A DNA stretch of 64,000 nucleotides from an uncultured Gammaproteobacteria bacterium. GTDB taxonomy: Bacteria; Pseudomonadota; Gammaproteobacteria; Eutrophobiales; Eutrophobiaceae. The DNA is taken from contig CALSRS010000001.1 in NCBI GenBank assembly GCA_943788815.1, positions 2,045,501 to 2,109,500 on the forward strand, read 5' to 3'. A program made the translations under genes and the position numbers. How positions within the stretch are numbered: the stretch's first letter is position 1; the number at the start of each line of letters is the position of its first letter. The notes beneath the pieces were generated by a model. The model worked only from the letters and a program-made list of their open reading frames with translations, was not told where the DNA came from and did not search any database. This document shows positions 36,500 through 45,586 of this stretch, piece by piece.

Positions 36500-36939
36500 A
36501 TTTTCCCCCATCAGTTAAAAATATCGTCGAACTGTTGATTGGCGCTCAAGAGTTATATTTATTTATATATTAAATAAATTAGAACTTTACGCTACTTTTT
36601 GCACAATTTAAAGTAAGTTATATTGTTTATATATGCGAATTTGACGAGGCAACTATATTAATTTGTCACTTCAACTATCGTTGTAAGAAGGCAACGGTGA
36701 CAGGGGGAAATTCCTTTCAGGCAGATATTGTTGAAAGGGCGTTACCAGGTAACAAGGAGCGCTATTGAAATTTTAGGATGCTCTGTATAAGTCTATCCAG
36801 GACTAATCAGCGCTCGCGAAATAGAATATGATAATTATTTCAGTTATAAATCAATTAGATGTGTATTTTTGTCGCAACCCCGGCTTAAACCTGGGGCAGG
36901 CTCAGTGTGAAAAGATCCTCTGATTAAATTAGAGTACCT
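36500..36939. other. 440-base intergenic region between cytochrome and propeller genes
   Basis: AT-rich spacer with no convincing gene. It contains a short inverted repeat GTTACC-A-GGTAAC at 36741-36753 and should hold the promoter for the cytochrome-receptor-amidohydrolase operon (36499 downward). Confidence 0.5.
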
Positions 36940-38574
36940 TCAATCTGAATCCCCCGGGTCGATCATCCCAATCTGTCCACCCCAATGACCGCCATACCAG
37001 ACCCTGCCTTTGTCATCGACACCCATAAACCGCACACTTGTATTACGCTTGGCAACAGGGTACTCAATAAATTCACCAGTTTTGGGATCAAACCGCGTGA
37101 TATTGTTTCCGGCTGTGTCCGCATACCAGATATGATTACGCTTTTTGTCCACGGTGATGCCATAGGGTGTTGCGTATCGGGTAGGGGGTTGGTAGAGAGT
37201 AATTTCCTCGGTCTGGGGATTGAGCATTCCCAGTTTATTCCCGTAGTAGTCGGCATACCAAATATTATCGTCTGCATCCACACCGATACCTCGTGAACTA
37301 AACATCTCAGGAGTGTGATAACTCTTTGTTTCCCCCGTCACCGGGTCAACCCTGAATATGACTCCCAGGTTGAATTGTGTCACCCAGGGATAGCCTTTTG
37401 AGTCCACAGCGATGGCATAGCTGTTTATCTGATTTGCACCTCGGCCATAGATATCGGCATAGGAGCCTTTGGGAACTGAGGGCGGTCTGGGATTTGGGTA
37501 GGCCCTAAATTCTTTGGTCCGGGTATTGAGGCTCCAGGTATCATTTCTGGCAACGATCCACAGCTGGTCATCGTTAGTAGGGTCCTTGACCACTACCCTT
37601 GCGCCCTGTGGCTTCTCTGGCCAGGAATAGATCTCCAGGTCACCATCGAAAGTTGAGGCGATTAACTTTTCATCGACTCCACCTTCGGTCGCCATTGCTA
37701 CTATAAAGCGACCGTCTTTCATTACCGTACCCGTATGGGCATGGGCCTCGGGAACTGGAATGGGGTATTCATTAAAGTTTTCTGTATTTGGATCAAAATT
37801 TGCGATCTTGTTGGAGAGAATATCGTACTCTGAAAACCAGACTATGCCGCTGTTTTCATCCACAGTGACACTGTGTGCCATCGCTTCATCGGTAGGGATT
37901 TTCCACTCCTTGATGGTGGCTTTTAGTGCCTTATTACTCATACGTGAATACCTGACCTTTGAGTAGTCCAGCTCAGTTTTCATAGGGCCAAACAGGCCCT
38001 CATGACCAAACATGGTCATGACTCCGGGTAGCATCGTATTAACAAGTTCTTCATCAAACTGGGTGGCGCCTGAACGACGCAATTCCATGACAGGTAAAAA
38101 AGCTTGCCATCCTGCCTCAGGCATTCCTGCACGTTGCAATGCTGTTTCAAGTCCATGACAATTGGAACAGCGGTCATAGGCTTGTATGGCATCTCTGGTC
38201 TCGGGGATTAAGAATCGCATTTCAGCGCTGGTCAGTCGACTGACATCATTCATGGCTGTTAAGGTGAAATTCAATTCTGTGTTATCGGTGGTGTCTATGG
38301 TGTGCTCGTCTATTGCAAACCTGTCAGCATCAACAAGTACTTTGTAATTTGCATTTTCCAGTCCATGTATCCTGTAGAGGCCGTTATCATCCGTAAAATT
38401 TGCCACAGTTTTAGTTCCCAGTTGAGCTTTTACCATGGCGCCTCGTACAGCTACCCCTGCATTGTCTGTAACCTTACCGTGCAGTGATGCGTTGCCAGCT
38501 GAATGCACCGGATTACTTGAAAAGATAAGTAAAGAAATCCAGACAGATTGGAAAAAAAAATGCAGTGTTTTCAT
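36940..38574 (-). CDS. Carboxypeptidase-regulatory-like + c-type haem + Vgb-like propeller (copy B)
   Basis: A 544-residue secreted protein (leader to about VHSAG, 26). Residues 27-107 are a regulatory-like sandwich (NASLHGKVTDNAGVAVRGAMVKAQLG, FTDDNGLYRIHGLENANYKVLV). CSNCHG (C136, C139, H140) is one c-type haem site. The C-terminal ~320 residues contain six to seven Vgb-like repeats such as SVTVDENSGIVWFSEYDILSNKIANFDPNTENFNEYPIP, GITVDKKRNHIWYADTAGNNITRFDPKTGEFIEYPV and GVDDKGRVWYGGHWGGQIGMIDP. GGGGAG precedes the ATG. It has no lipobox. Same architecture as the genes at 29367 and 41506. Function unknown. Confidence 0.82.
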   Translation of the reverse strand: MKTLHFFFQSVWISLLIFSSNPVHSAGNASLHGKVTDNAGVAVRGAMVKAQLGTKTVANFTDDNGLYRIHGLENANYKVLVDADRFAIDEHTIDTTDNTELNFTLTAMNDVSRLTSAEMRFLIPETRDAIQAYDRCSNCHGLETALQRAGMPEAGWQAFLPVMELRRSGATQFDEELVNTMLPGVMTMFGHEGLFGPMKTELDYSKVRYSRMSNKALKATIKEWKIPTDEAMAHSVTVDENSGIVWFSEYDILSNKIANFDPNTENFNEYPIPVPEAHAHTGTVMKDGRFIVAMATEGGVDEKLIASTFDGDLEIYSWPEKPQGARVVVKDPTNDDQLWIVARNDTWSLNTRTKEFRAYPNPRPPSVPKGSYADIYGRGANQINSYAIAVDSKGYPWVTQFNLGVIFRVDPVTGETKSYHTPEMFSSRGIGVDADDNIWYADYYGNKLGMLNPQTEEITLYQPPTRYATPYGITVDKKRNHIWYADTAGNNITRFDPKTGEFIEYPVAKRNTSVRFMGVDDKGRVWYGGHWGGQIGMIDPGDSD

Positions 38575-39193
38575 ATCAAGGTACTCCCCATGCTTAATGA
38601 GAGGTTATAAATTATAAATAGTCTTCCCCCAGCAATTTAATAGCAAGGACTTATGGTGACAGGCATAGTGTATAGGCAGCGATTGTCAGCATGCCATCTC
38701 ATGTATGAATTATTGCCACTGGTGACATGCTCTTCATCGGATAGTAATTAGACTACATTCTTTTTTGAATTGCTCACTCGTATTTTGCCTGCTGCGATAA
38801 AGAAAACTTAGGGTAACAGGACGAAAATGAAATATGAGCATCAGTTTTTGCATAGGCTAATAATAATATATATTTCTATAGATAGAAGGCCTGGATTCGT
38901 AACATTAAATATGAGTATTCAATTACCTTAAGCAGCTTACGGAAATTGTAATAAAATATATTTTTCCCGTAATTTCATCACCGGATTTTAGAGGTTTTCC
39001 GGACATAGAAAGGCGCAGTTGCCAAAGTAGACATCGTCTATAACCGGAATATAGTCAGAAATCACCGTAAAAAAGCGAGTTTCTTAAATTATTTATAACA
39101 TAATAGAATAAACATGTATTTTTTTATTCTTTTAAGTTTATTATATTCTTCGGTAGCCTTGCGAGCCTTAATTCCGTTTTCGGAGCTTTATTG
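38575..39193. other. 619-base intergenic region with gene debris
   Basis: Holds a decayed minus-strand end of a cytochrome c gene (38651-38743) and otherwise only AT-rich sequence. No intact gene or strong hairpin is seen. It should contain the promoters of copy B (minus) and cysH (plus). Confidence 0.6.
38651..38743 (-). pseudogene. Decayed 3' end of a dihaem cytochrome c gene
   Basis: Reading the minus strand from 38743, the translation is YPMKSMSPVAIIHT-stop-DGMLTIAAYTLCLSP-stop. It aligns without gaps to the end of the intact cytochrome at 35555 (MMPAVQNLTEDDMLAIAAYAASLEP-stop): M, P, T, D, M, L, I, A, A, Y, L, P match and the final stop coincides. An internal stop shows it is broken. 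The rest of the gene upstream is not recognisable by eye. It lies just 5' of copy B on the same strand. Confidence 0.6.
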
Positions 39194-39904
39194 ATGTTTA
39201 ACAGTACCGCTGAAATCATCACCAGTAGTAATAGCGCCGGCATTTCTCCGCAAGAGATTGCCAGGCTGAATGAGCGCTATACACCTCTCGGGTTTGAAGA
39301 GCGAATCCGTCGGCTATATGATGATTTTCAACTGGAAAAAGTCCTGGTGACTTCATCCTTTGCGGCCACCTCGGCCTATTTTCTGCACATCATATCTAGT
39401 ATCCGACCCGATCAGGTCATCAGTTTTGTAGATACCGGGTTTCACTTTCCCCAGACTTTGTCATATAGAGATGAATTGATAAAACGTTTTAATCTCAAGG
39501 TGCAGGATCTTCGTGGTGATGAATATCAACATGAATGGAGTGTGAAAAACAAACTCTATGAATCTGATCCGGATTTTTGCTGCTCCATTAACAAGGTGCA
39601 ACCACTGGAAACTATTAAACTCAACTATCACGTGTGGGTCTCCAGCCTGATGAGTTGGCAGACCGACCATCGCTCGGAATTGGAAATATTTGAAGAGCGA
39701 CGCGGCATTATAAAATTCAATCCCATGGTAGACGTTACCAAACAAGAGAGGGATGTCTATATCGAAAAACATGATCTGCCTTTTCATCCAATGGTGGCTG
39801 AGGGGTTTTCATCAATAGGCTGTGCCCATTGTACCGTGAAGGGAGAAGGCCGTAGCGGTCGTTGGGCAGGAAAGCCCAAGACAGAGTGTGGTCTGCACTA
39901 CTAG
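39194..39904 (+). CDS. cysH: Phosphoadenylyl/adenylyl-sulfate reductase (APS reductase type)
   Basis: A 236-residue cytosolic enzyme of sulfate assimilation that reduces activated sulfate to sulfite. The N-terminal ATPase-like fold shows FVDTGFHFPQTLSYRDEL. Cysteine pairs CC (129-130, DFCCSINKV) and CAHC (210-213) are the ligands of the [4Fe-4S] cluster found in APS reductases; the C-terminal TECGLHY has the catalytic Cys232. PAPS-only enzymes lack the first pairs, so APS is the probable substrate. ATG at 39194 or TTG at 39191 both follow CGGAG. It stands alone, not in a cys operon. Confidence 0.92.
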   Translation: MFNSTAEIITSSNSAGISPQEIARLNERYTPLGFEERIRRLYDDFQLEKVLVTSSFAATSAYFLHIISSIRPDQVISFVDTGFHFPQTLSYRDELIKRFNLKVQDLRGDEYQHEWSVKNKLYESDPDFCCSINKVQPLETIKLNYHVWVSSLMSWQTDHRSELEIFEERRGIIKFNPMVDVTKQERDVYIEKHDLPFHPMVAEGFSSIGCAHCTVKGEGRSGRWAGKPKTECGLHY

Positions 39905-40019
39905 AATCAATCTATAGTGATCTTTTGTTTTTATGCTTTGTTATCGTCTAAAAAACAAAATCTCTAACTTTATAAAGGTTCTAGTTAGTCAGTAGAAATA
40001 TTGTTGTGTCTCTATGTTA

Positions 40020-40685
40020 CTACCAGGGTAGTACTTCACCGTTGGCATGCCAGAATGTCCCCGTGGTTTCCAGAGTCAATTCATCCAGTCGTGAGACTAG
40101 TCCCTTGGCAGATTCTTCAGGAGAAATATCTCCGCCAAATCCTACCATGCGAGTAGAGACAAAACCTGGATGTAGAATAGCGATACAAATGCCATTTGAT
40201 TTTAAGTCGTTCGCAAGGCTTTTCCCCGCTGCATTTAAAGCTGCCTTGGACATGCGGTAACCGTAATATGCCCCAGAGCCATTGTCCGCGATGGATCCCA
40301 TACGGCTGGTGATCAAACCTACTTTACTGCCATTATGTAAGTTGTCTAGCAAGGCATGGGTGATACGTAGTGGGGCAATGGCGTTAATTCCAAGTTGATC
40401 TTCAATTGCATCAAAATCCATATTGTCCAGGCTCTCATTCTTAAAGATTCCAGCATTATTAATGAGGACATCTATTGAGATTCCCTGCATATGCTGTTTA
40501 AGGCTAGATATTGAATCTTTCTCTTCAACATTGATGTTTTCTATGACCTTTGCACACGTTTGGTTAAGTTCGGCTGTGGTCTGGCGGCAAGCGGCATAAA
40601 CAGTATCACCTCGCTCACAATATATCTGTGTTAGTGCAAGACCAATACCACGATTGGCACCAGTGATAAGTATCGCGTTACTCAT
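40020..40685 (-). CDS. SDR-family oxidoreductase (C-factor-like)
   Basis: A 221-residue short-chain dehydrogenase. NAILITGANRGIGLALT gives the cofactor glycine motif, VLINNAGIF the NNAG motif, and SRMGSIADNGSGAYYGYRMSKAALN the catalytic Ser-Tyr-Lys with YxxxK. HPGFVSTRMVG follows. The start at 40685 has AGGGA a few bases upstream; an ATG five codons earlier has none. Related to the C-signal/ydfG-like SDRs; substrate unknown. Convergent with cysH. Confidence 0.9.
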   Translation of the reverse strand: MSNAILITGANRGIGLALTQIYCERGDTVYAACRQTTAELNQTCAKVIENINVEEKDSISSLKQHMQGISIDVLINNAGIFKNESLDNMDFDAIEDQLGINAIAPLRITHALLDNLHNGSKVGLITSRMGSIADNGSGAYYGYRMSKAALNAAGKSLANDLKSNGICIAILHPGFVSTRMVGFGGDISPEESAKGLVSRLDELTLETTGTFWHANGEVLPW

Positions 40686-40787
40686 AATGTCCCTGTTCAT
40701 TCGTTAATTTAATGTCAGCGTAACATTAAAGAGATTGTCTGATAAGATTTGATATATCAATATAAAAAGCTCAAGGAATCTGTGGCC

Positions 40788-41441
40788 ATGAAAAGACCTA
40801 TATCTTTACTGAATCATCAGTTTCTAGAATATTTCGTCATCATAATGTCGGTAGGTTTAACACCAATAGCACAGGGCGCTGAGGAAGAAGAATTGATTGA
40901 GTATCGGCGTGTCCCTACACAATTTATTGCCGCCCTGGGAGAGTCCGATGCCAGGAGCGGGAACAATGCACAGTTATGGGGCTTGTGGGAGATAGATCCG
41001 GGACCAAGAGGGGTACGTCTGGGTCAGTATGATCGCCTGGTGGCAACAGGTGGGGTAGCACCTGCGAAATGGAAGTTTGATAATAATAACTGGTGGCTTG
41101 AAGAGCATGGGCTAATTATGGAATCACCAACTTTTCCGCTTCAAGCTGGTAAATATATTGTGACAGGGGATCGTGAAGTGTCTACGGTTTTGACGGTAGA
41201 GCCCGTTGATGAAAATGGGAACCAGCATTGGGCGTTAGCAGATGGTGCATCGCTGTATGATGTTACACACCTTGCTTGTCGTTCTGCGCGTTATACACCT
41301 GTTGGGGAAAATAATTCGTGTACACCTGCATTGGCCAGTCAAAGTGACTATCCAGTGACGCCCGGTGCGGCCATGCCTCAAGTTTCGGGTTGTAACAAAC
41401 AGGACTATGCGGTACTTTTTGTCATTGGCAAAGCAATATAA
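40788..41441 (+). CDS. Secreted protein of unknown function
   Basis: A 217-residue exported protein starting MKRPISLLNHQFLEYF with leader ending near QGAEEEE. AAGGAA is 8 bases upstream of the ATG at 40788. Mature sequence includes FIAALGESDARSGNNAQLWGLWEIDPGPRGVRLGQYDRLVATGGVAPAKW and repeated beta-rich stretches (FPLQAGKYIVTGDREVSTVLTVE), with four cysteines (HLACRSARY, NSCTPA, SGCNKQ and others). I do not recognise a family. It directly precedes the largest haem/propeller gene and may be cotranscribed. Confidence 0.68.
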   Translation: MKRPISLLNHQFLEYFVIIMSVGLTPIAQGAEEEELIEYRRVPTQFIAALGESDARSGNNAQLWGLWEIDPGPRGVRLGQYDRLVATGGVAPAKWKFDNNNWWLEEHGLIMESPTFPLQAGKYIVTGDREVSTVLTVEPVDENGNQHWALADGASLYDVTHLACRSARYTPVGENNSCTPALASQSDYPVTPGAAMPQVSGCNKQDYAVLFVIGKAI

Positions 41442-41505
41442 TAATAAAAATTGAATTAGGAAGAACCATGGAGACCTGGTTCCATAATTAGGTGGGGAGG
41501 GGAGA

Positions 41506-43677
41506 ATGCAAAAGATCAGGCTTTTAAAATCTACCTATATTTTATTTCTGATTATCGTCAGTGTGTCCTGTACGGTTGAGCAGGAAACGACACAGACGGC
41601 AATACAGGAACAATCCCGGCCTGCACCAGAACAAGCAGAAAGTCCTGACGTAACTTTACAGGATGCCTCCGACGCGGGACGCGGCGAATATATTGACGAT
41701 CTGCAACGTTCAACAAAGGTGTTCACATTCCAGCAAGCTGCTACTGAGGGCCCTGACCGCGGGGCAGAGATCTATTATTACCGGTGTTGGACTTGCCACA
41801 ATACCTACACGGCGGAGGCCGAGCCGGATACATCCGGTCCACCACTTGAGGGACTTTTCGACCGTCCAGTCATGTTGTCCGGAGAGCAGATGACCGATGA
41901 AAACGTGGCTGACAAGATCCGACACGGCGGTCCCGGTATGCCGGCATTTCGCTATTCCATGAGCGATGACGATATCGCCGACATGTTGAGTTACCTGAGA
42001 AGCGGCGACTGCTGTGTCGCCTCAGGTGAGATTAACCTGCCTGCCAATCCCTGGTATACCGCGTCTGATGACGACACCATGGCATTCGAATATAGGGACA
42101 ACCTCTATGGCGGTCCAACCGGGAGCGTACGCTCAACAGCTGATGTGCCTTTGGAAGGCATCATGGTGCAGTTGATCGCCAGTGAAAATAATATCCGTAC
42201 CACGGTATACAGTAATGAGGCCGGTGAATATGAATTTCCTTCATTGCCTACCGGGGAATATACCCTGCGCATCGCCAAACCATTGCGGTGGAAACCTTAC
42301 CGCCGCGACAGTGTGCGTATCGATGGTGCACCAGTGCTGGAAGACATCGTCCTGGAAAGGGTAACGGATCATGAACTGTTACCGCCAACCATGGATATCA
42401 TCGGCCAGATGAGTGGTGCAGAATGGTTGTATAACCTTCCAGGCACCAACGAAGAGAAGCGAATATTTGTTACTAACTGTAACTGGTGTCATTCCTACCA
42501 GCAGGTCTTCCGTTCCCGCTATGATGAGCATGGCTGGAGCAAAGTCGTGGAAAGGATGAGCCATTACCAGGGCTCACCACTTATCTACCGAAATTCCAGT
42601 GGGCGTATGGAGCCGGAAGACGAGGAATTGCTTGTGAAGTGGCTCGCCCGGGTCAGGGGACCCGACTCACCCAATCCGAAATTCAAGGAGATGCCCTATC
42701 CCACCGGTCCTGCAACCGAGGTCGTGGTCAGGGAGTATGAGCTGCCTCGACTTTATCTGGCGACCCATGACGTGGCCCAGGATCACAATGATTACCTCTG
42801 GTATTCTCCACACCGCGGCCCAAGGCTTGGTAAGGTAGATCCCGCCACTGGGGTCACGGAAGAGATCGTTATCCCTGTACCTGAGGGTTGTCTCCCGGGC
42901 ACCCACTGGATCATTTATACCCGGAACAATTATCTGTGGTCATCACAGAACTGGGCACATACGTTGACGCGTATCGATCCAGATACCCATGAGTTGCACC
43001 AGATTAAACCGCCTCCCCGGTACCTGCCTGATGGGGTGACTCCGCGGCCCTGTAATATGTCCATGGGGGGTAACTGGGCCGTGGGCCCGGACGGTTACAT
43101 CTGGAAAATACGTACCAATATGGTTACTAAAACGGATCCTGAGACTGGAGAGTATGTGGAAACCTGGCCAGTCGAGAATGTCAGTAGTACCTATGGGACT
43201 GATGTGACGGACGATAATAAGTTTGTCGGTGGCGGTTCCTGGGGTAATGATTGGATGATCATGCTGGACGTTGAAAAAGGTGAAGTCATAGAACGCTTAT
43301 CCAGTTATCCCAATCAGGGACCAGGTCGTAGCGCGTTTGATAATAATAATAATGCACTGTGGTCAGGAGGTAAGGGTGGGGCGCTGGTGCGCCTGGAGTC
43401 AGACACCCGGCGGTTGAAGGAGTTTGTCGCGCCGCTGTTGTACTACGGTAGTTTCTACGAGGCCAACGTGGACAAGAACGGCGAAGTGTGGTCAGGGGCG
43501 GTGCAGACCGGCCGCTATATGCGTCTGGATCCCGAGACCGAACGTTGGATTACTTATGTATTACCAGAGCCATTTTCTCATAATCGTAAAAGCTGGATAG
43601 ATGATTCCACCGATCCAGTATCACTTTGGTATGTCGATCACGACAGCTTCCTTGTTCATATTCAGCCACGACAATAA
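41506..43677 (+). CDS. Lipoprotein: cytochrome c + carboxypeptidase-regulatory-like + second haem motif + Vgb-like propeller (copy C)
   Basis: A 723-residue lipoprotein, lipobox VSVSC at about 18-22, strong GGAGGGGAG ribosome site. A cytochrome c domain (70-170) has C94-WTC-H98 and a GGPGMPAFRYSMSDDDIADMLSYLRS methionine-ligand segment. Next is a regulatory-like sandwich (201-285, VPLEGIMVQLIASENNIRTTVYSNEAGEYEFPSLPTGEYTL). A second haem motif is C325-NWC-H329. Residues 400-723 contain propeller blades such as DHNDYLWYSPHRGPRLGKVDPATGVTEEIVIPVPEG and NVDKNGEVWSGAVQTGRYMRLDPETERW. It is the most complete of three relatives. Followed 33 bases later by an amidohydrolase. Confidence 0.83.
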   Translation: MQKIRLLKSTYILFLIIVSVSCTVEQETTQTAIQEQSRPAPEQAESPDVTLQDASDAGRGEYIDDLQRSTKVFTFQQAATEGPDRGAEIYYYRCWTCHNTYTAEAEPDTSGPPLEGLFDRPVMLSGEQMTDENVADKIRHGGPGMPAFRYSMSDDDIADMLSYLRSGDCCVASGEINLPANPWYTASDDDTMAFEYRDNLYGGPTGSVRSTADVPLEGIMVQLIASENNIRTTVYSNEAGEYEFPSLPTGEYTLRIAKPLRWKPYRRDSVRIDGAPVLEDIVLERVTDHELLPPTMDIIGQMSGAEWLYNLPGTNEEKRIFVTNCNWCHSYQQVFRSRYDEHGWSKVVERMSHYQGSPLIYRNSSGRMEPEDEELLVKWLARVRGPDSPNPKFKEMPYPTGPATEVVVREYELPRLYLATHDVAQDHNDYLWYSPHRGPRLGKVDPATGVTEEIVIPVPEGCLPGTHWIIYTRNNYLWSSQNWAHTLTRIDPDTHELHQIKPPPRYLPDGVTPRPCNMSMGGNWAVGPDGYIWKIRTNMVTKTDPETGEYVETWPVENVSSTYGTDVTDDNKFVGGGSWGNDWMIMLDVEKGEVIERLSSYPNQGPGRSAFDNNNNALWSGGKGGALVRLESDTRRLKEFVAPLLYYGSFYEANVDKNGEVWSGAVQTGRYMRLDPETERWITYVLPEPFSHNRKSWIDDSTDPVSLWYVDHDSFLVHIQPRQ

Positions 43678-43710
43678 TATTTTAACTCATAATAACAAGA
43701 GGTTATATCA

Positions 43711-45525
43711 ATGAAAAAAGCGGTACACGATGTTGTAACATCCATACTTTATATTCTCATCACCATATGTCTTTTGCCTGCAGGTGTTATGGCACAGTCA
43801 AGAAATTCAGATGTATTGGTGATAGATGGCGGAACATTAATCGATGGGAACGGTGGTACACCTGTTGAAAATTCCAGAATAATTATTCGTGGGAATCGGA
43901 TTGACAGTGTCACCACGCAAGGTCGGGGACGTATACCCAGGGGTGCCACAGTAATCAACGCTGAAGGAAAATTTATCGTCCCAGGATTAATGGACGCCCA
44001 TACTCACTATGCAGAATGGATGCCGGAGTTAATGTTGAATAACGGAATTACCTCAGTTTTTTCAATAGGAAGTGGCGGTGAATGGTCCCTCGCACATCGA
44101 GATGCTATTAATGCTGGCAAGATCAAGGGTCCCCGGACCTTTGTTGCGGTGGGTAGCCTGGCTGGGGGTCGTATATCAGCGTTGTCTGCACGTAGCGGCG
44201 AATCCGGTGGCCTGAGTGGGCGCCAGGTGGCAATGGATGCAGAATCGGCCATTGCCATCACCCGGCGTTTTGTCGAAGCGGGTGCGGACATGATCAAGGT
44301 CCACCGCGGGCCGACTATTGAGGCCTATCGAGCAGCGATTGAAGAGGCGCATAAGGCCGGTCTTCCGGTGGTAGCGCAGCCCATTGGACCCACGGTATAT
44401 GCCAGGGATGCTATATTGGCTGGTGCGGACATTCTTGAGCATGCTGCAGGTGTCTCCGTTTCCATTGCGGCCAATCCTGAGAGGTGGGAAGGCTTTGGTA
44501 ACATCGAGCGACATTCATTAAGTCCCTTGCCTTTTGCTGATATGGATGAGGCCAAGGCAAGAGATTTAATCAAACTGATGGTGGATCGTAATGTTTATTT
44601 AGAACCCGACTTTATCGCCATGGGTCGCGGTTACCATAAGGACAAGGACAAGTTTGAATTAATGGATTATCGTCTGTTAAACCGTCATGAACTCTCCTAT
44701 GTACCGGAAGCAAACCGCCAAAGGATGTTGAATACCTATAATCACCTTAAGCGTTATGGACCTGAGGAATACGAAGAACGTAAAAAGGGTTACCATAATA
44801 TGCTGCGGTTCATGAAGATGTTTGTAGATGCAGGCGGCAAGGTGATGACCGGGACCGACACGGCCGGCTGGGCGGTACCGGGACAGGGACTGCTTCATGA
44901 AATGCAGATCCTGCAGTACGAGGTCGGGATGACACCAATGCAGGTCATCATGTCGGCAACTCAAATTATTGCTGAGGGTTTCAAAGTTCTGGATGATCTG
45001 GGGACTATTGAGGAAGGAAAATTGGCTGACATCGTAGTCGTCAATGATGATCCTCTGGAAGACATGAGCAACATCTATGATATCGAATACGTAATCAAGG
45101 ACGGTAAGTCCATAGACCTTACGTATACGGCAGGGTATGAAAGCCCCTTCCCCCGTGGTGCGGTAGAAGGTTCTGCATGGGTGCGCGCCCTGGGCAACCA
45201 GAGTTTCCAGGGGACGGAATTTGGTCAACCGCATCCAGGAATATCGGCTATTTCGCCCAATATAAAAACACAAGGTGACGAATCGTTCATCATGACCATT
45301 CGGGGTGTACACTTCACCACAGAAACCGTCGCTTATTTCAATGGGAAACGTCTAAAAACCCAGGTGGAAAGTGAGACGGAGCTTAAAGTGAATATCGATG
45401 CATCTCTAGTTTCAGAGGTTGGAACATATCCTATCGTTGTTAGAAATCCTGAACCCATGCAACGGCCGGAATGGGGTGAGGGTACATCTAACAAGGCACA
45501 CTTGCTTGTGAATTACCGGTATTAA
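43711..45525 (+). CDS. Amidohydrolase with C-terminal IPT/TIG-like domain
   Basis: A 604-residue exported protein (leader ending VMAQS, ~29). The amidohydrolase barrel spans about 33-475: NSDVLVIDGGTLIDGNGG, VPGLMDAHTHYAEW (H97, H99), AGADMIKVHRG (a lysine position), PTVYARDAILAGADILEHAAG (His), KVMTGTDTAGWAVPG (Asp) and EEGKLADIVVVNDDPLED. Residues ~505-600 add a beta-sandwich ISAISPNIKTQGDESFIMTIRGVHFTTETVAYFNGKRLKT...VGTYPIVVRNPEP that reads like an IPT/TIG domain. Such fusions are unusual. AGAGG precedes the ATG. In an operon-like row with copy C. Confidence 0.84.
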   Translation: MKKAVHDVVTSILYILITICLLPAGVMAQSRNSDVLVIDGGTLIDGNGGTPVENSRIIIRGNRIDSVTTQGRGRIPRGATVINAEGKFIVPGLMDAHTHYAEWMPELMLNNGITSVFSIGSGGEWSLAHRDAINAGKIKGPRTFVAVGSLAGGRISALSARSGESGGLSGRQVAMDAESAIAITRRFVEAGADMIKVHRGPTIEAYRAAIEEAHKAGLPVVAQPIGPTVYARDAILAGADILEHAAGVSVSIAANPERWEGFGNIERHSLSPLPFADMDEAKARDLIKLMVDRNVYLEPDFIAMGRGYHKDKDKFELMDYRLLNRHELSYVPEANRQRMLNTYNHLKRYGPEEYEERKKGYHNMLRFMKMFVDAGGKVMTGTDTAGWAVPGQGLLHEMQILQYEVGMTPMQVIMSATQIIAEGFKVLDDLGTIEEGKLADIVVVNDDPLEDMSNIYDIEYVIKDGKSIDLTYTAGYESPFPRGAVEGSAWVRALGNQSFQGTEFGQPHPGISAISPNIKTQGDESFIMTIRGVHFTTETVAYFNGKRLKTQVESETELKVNIDASLVSEVGTYPIVVRNPEPMQRPEWGEGTSNKAHLLVNYRY

Positions 45526-45586
45526 TTGATGTTTTAAATCCGGATGCTTCAGTTATCGAGCGGCAAGGATAGTTTCTAAAACTAAT

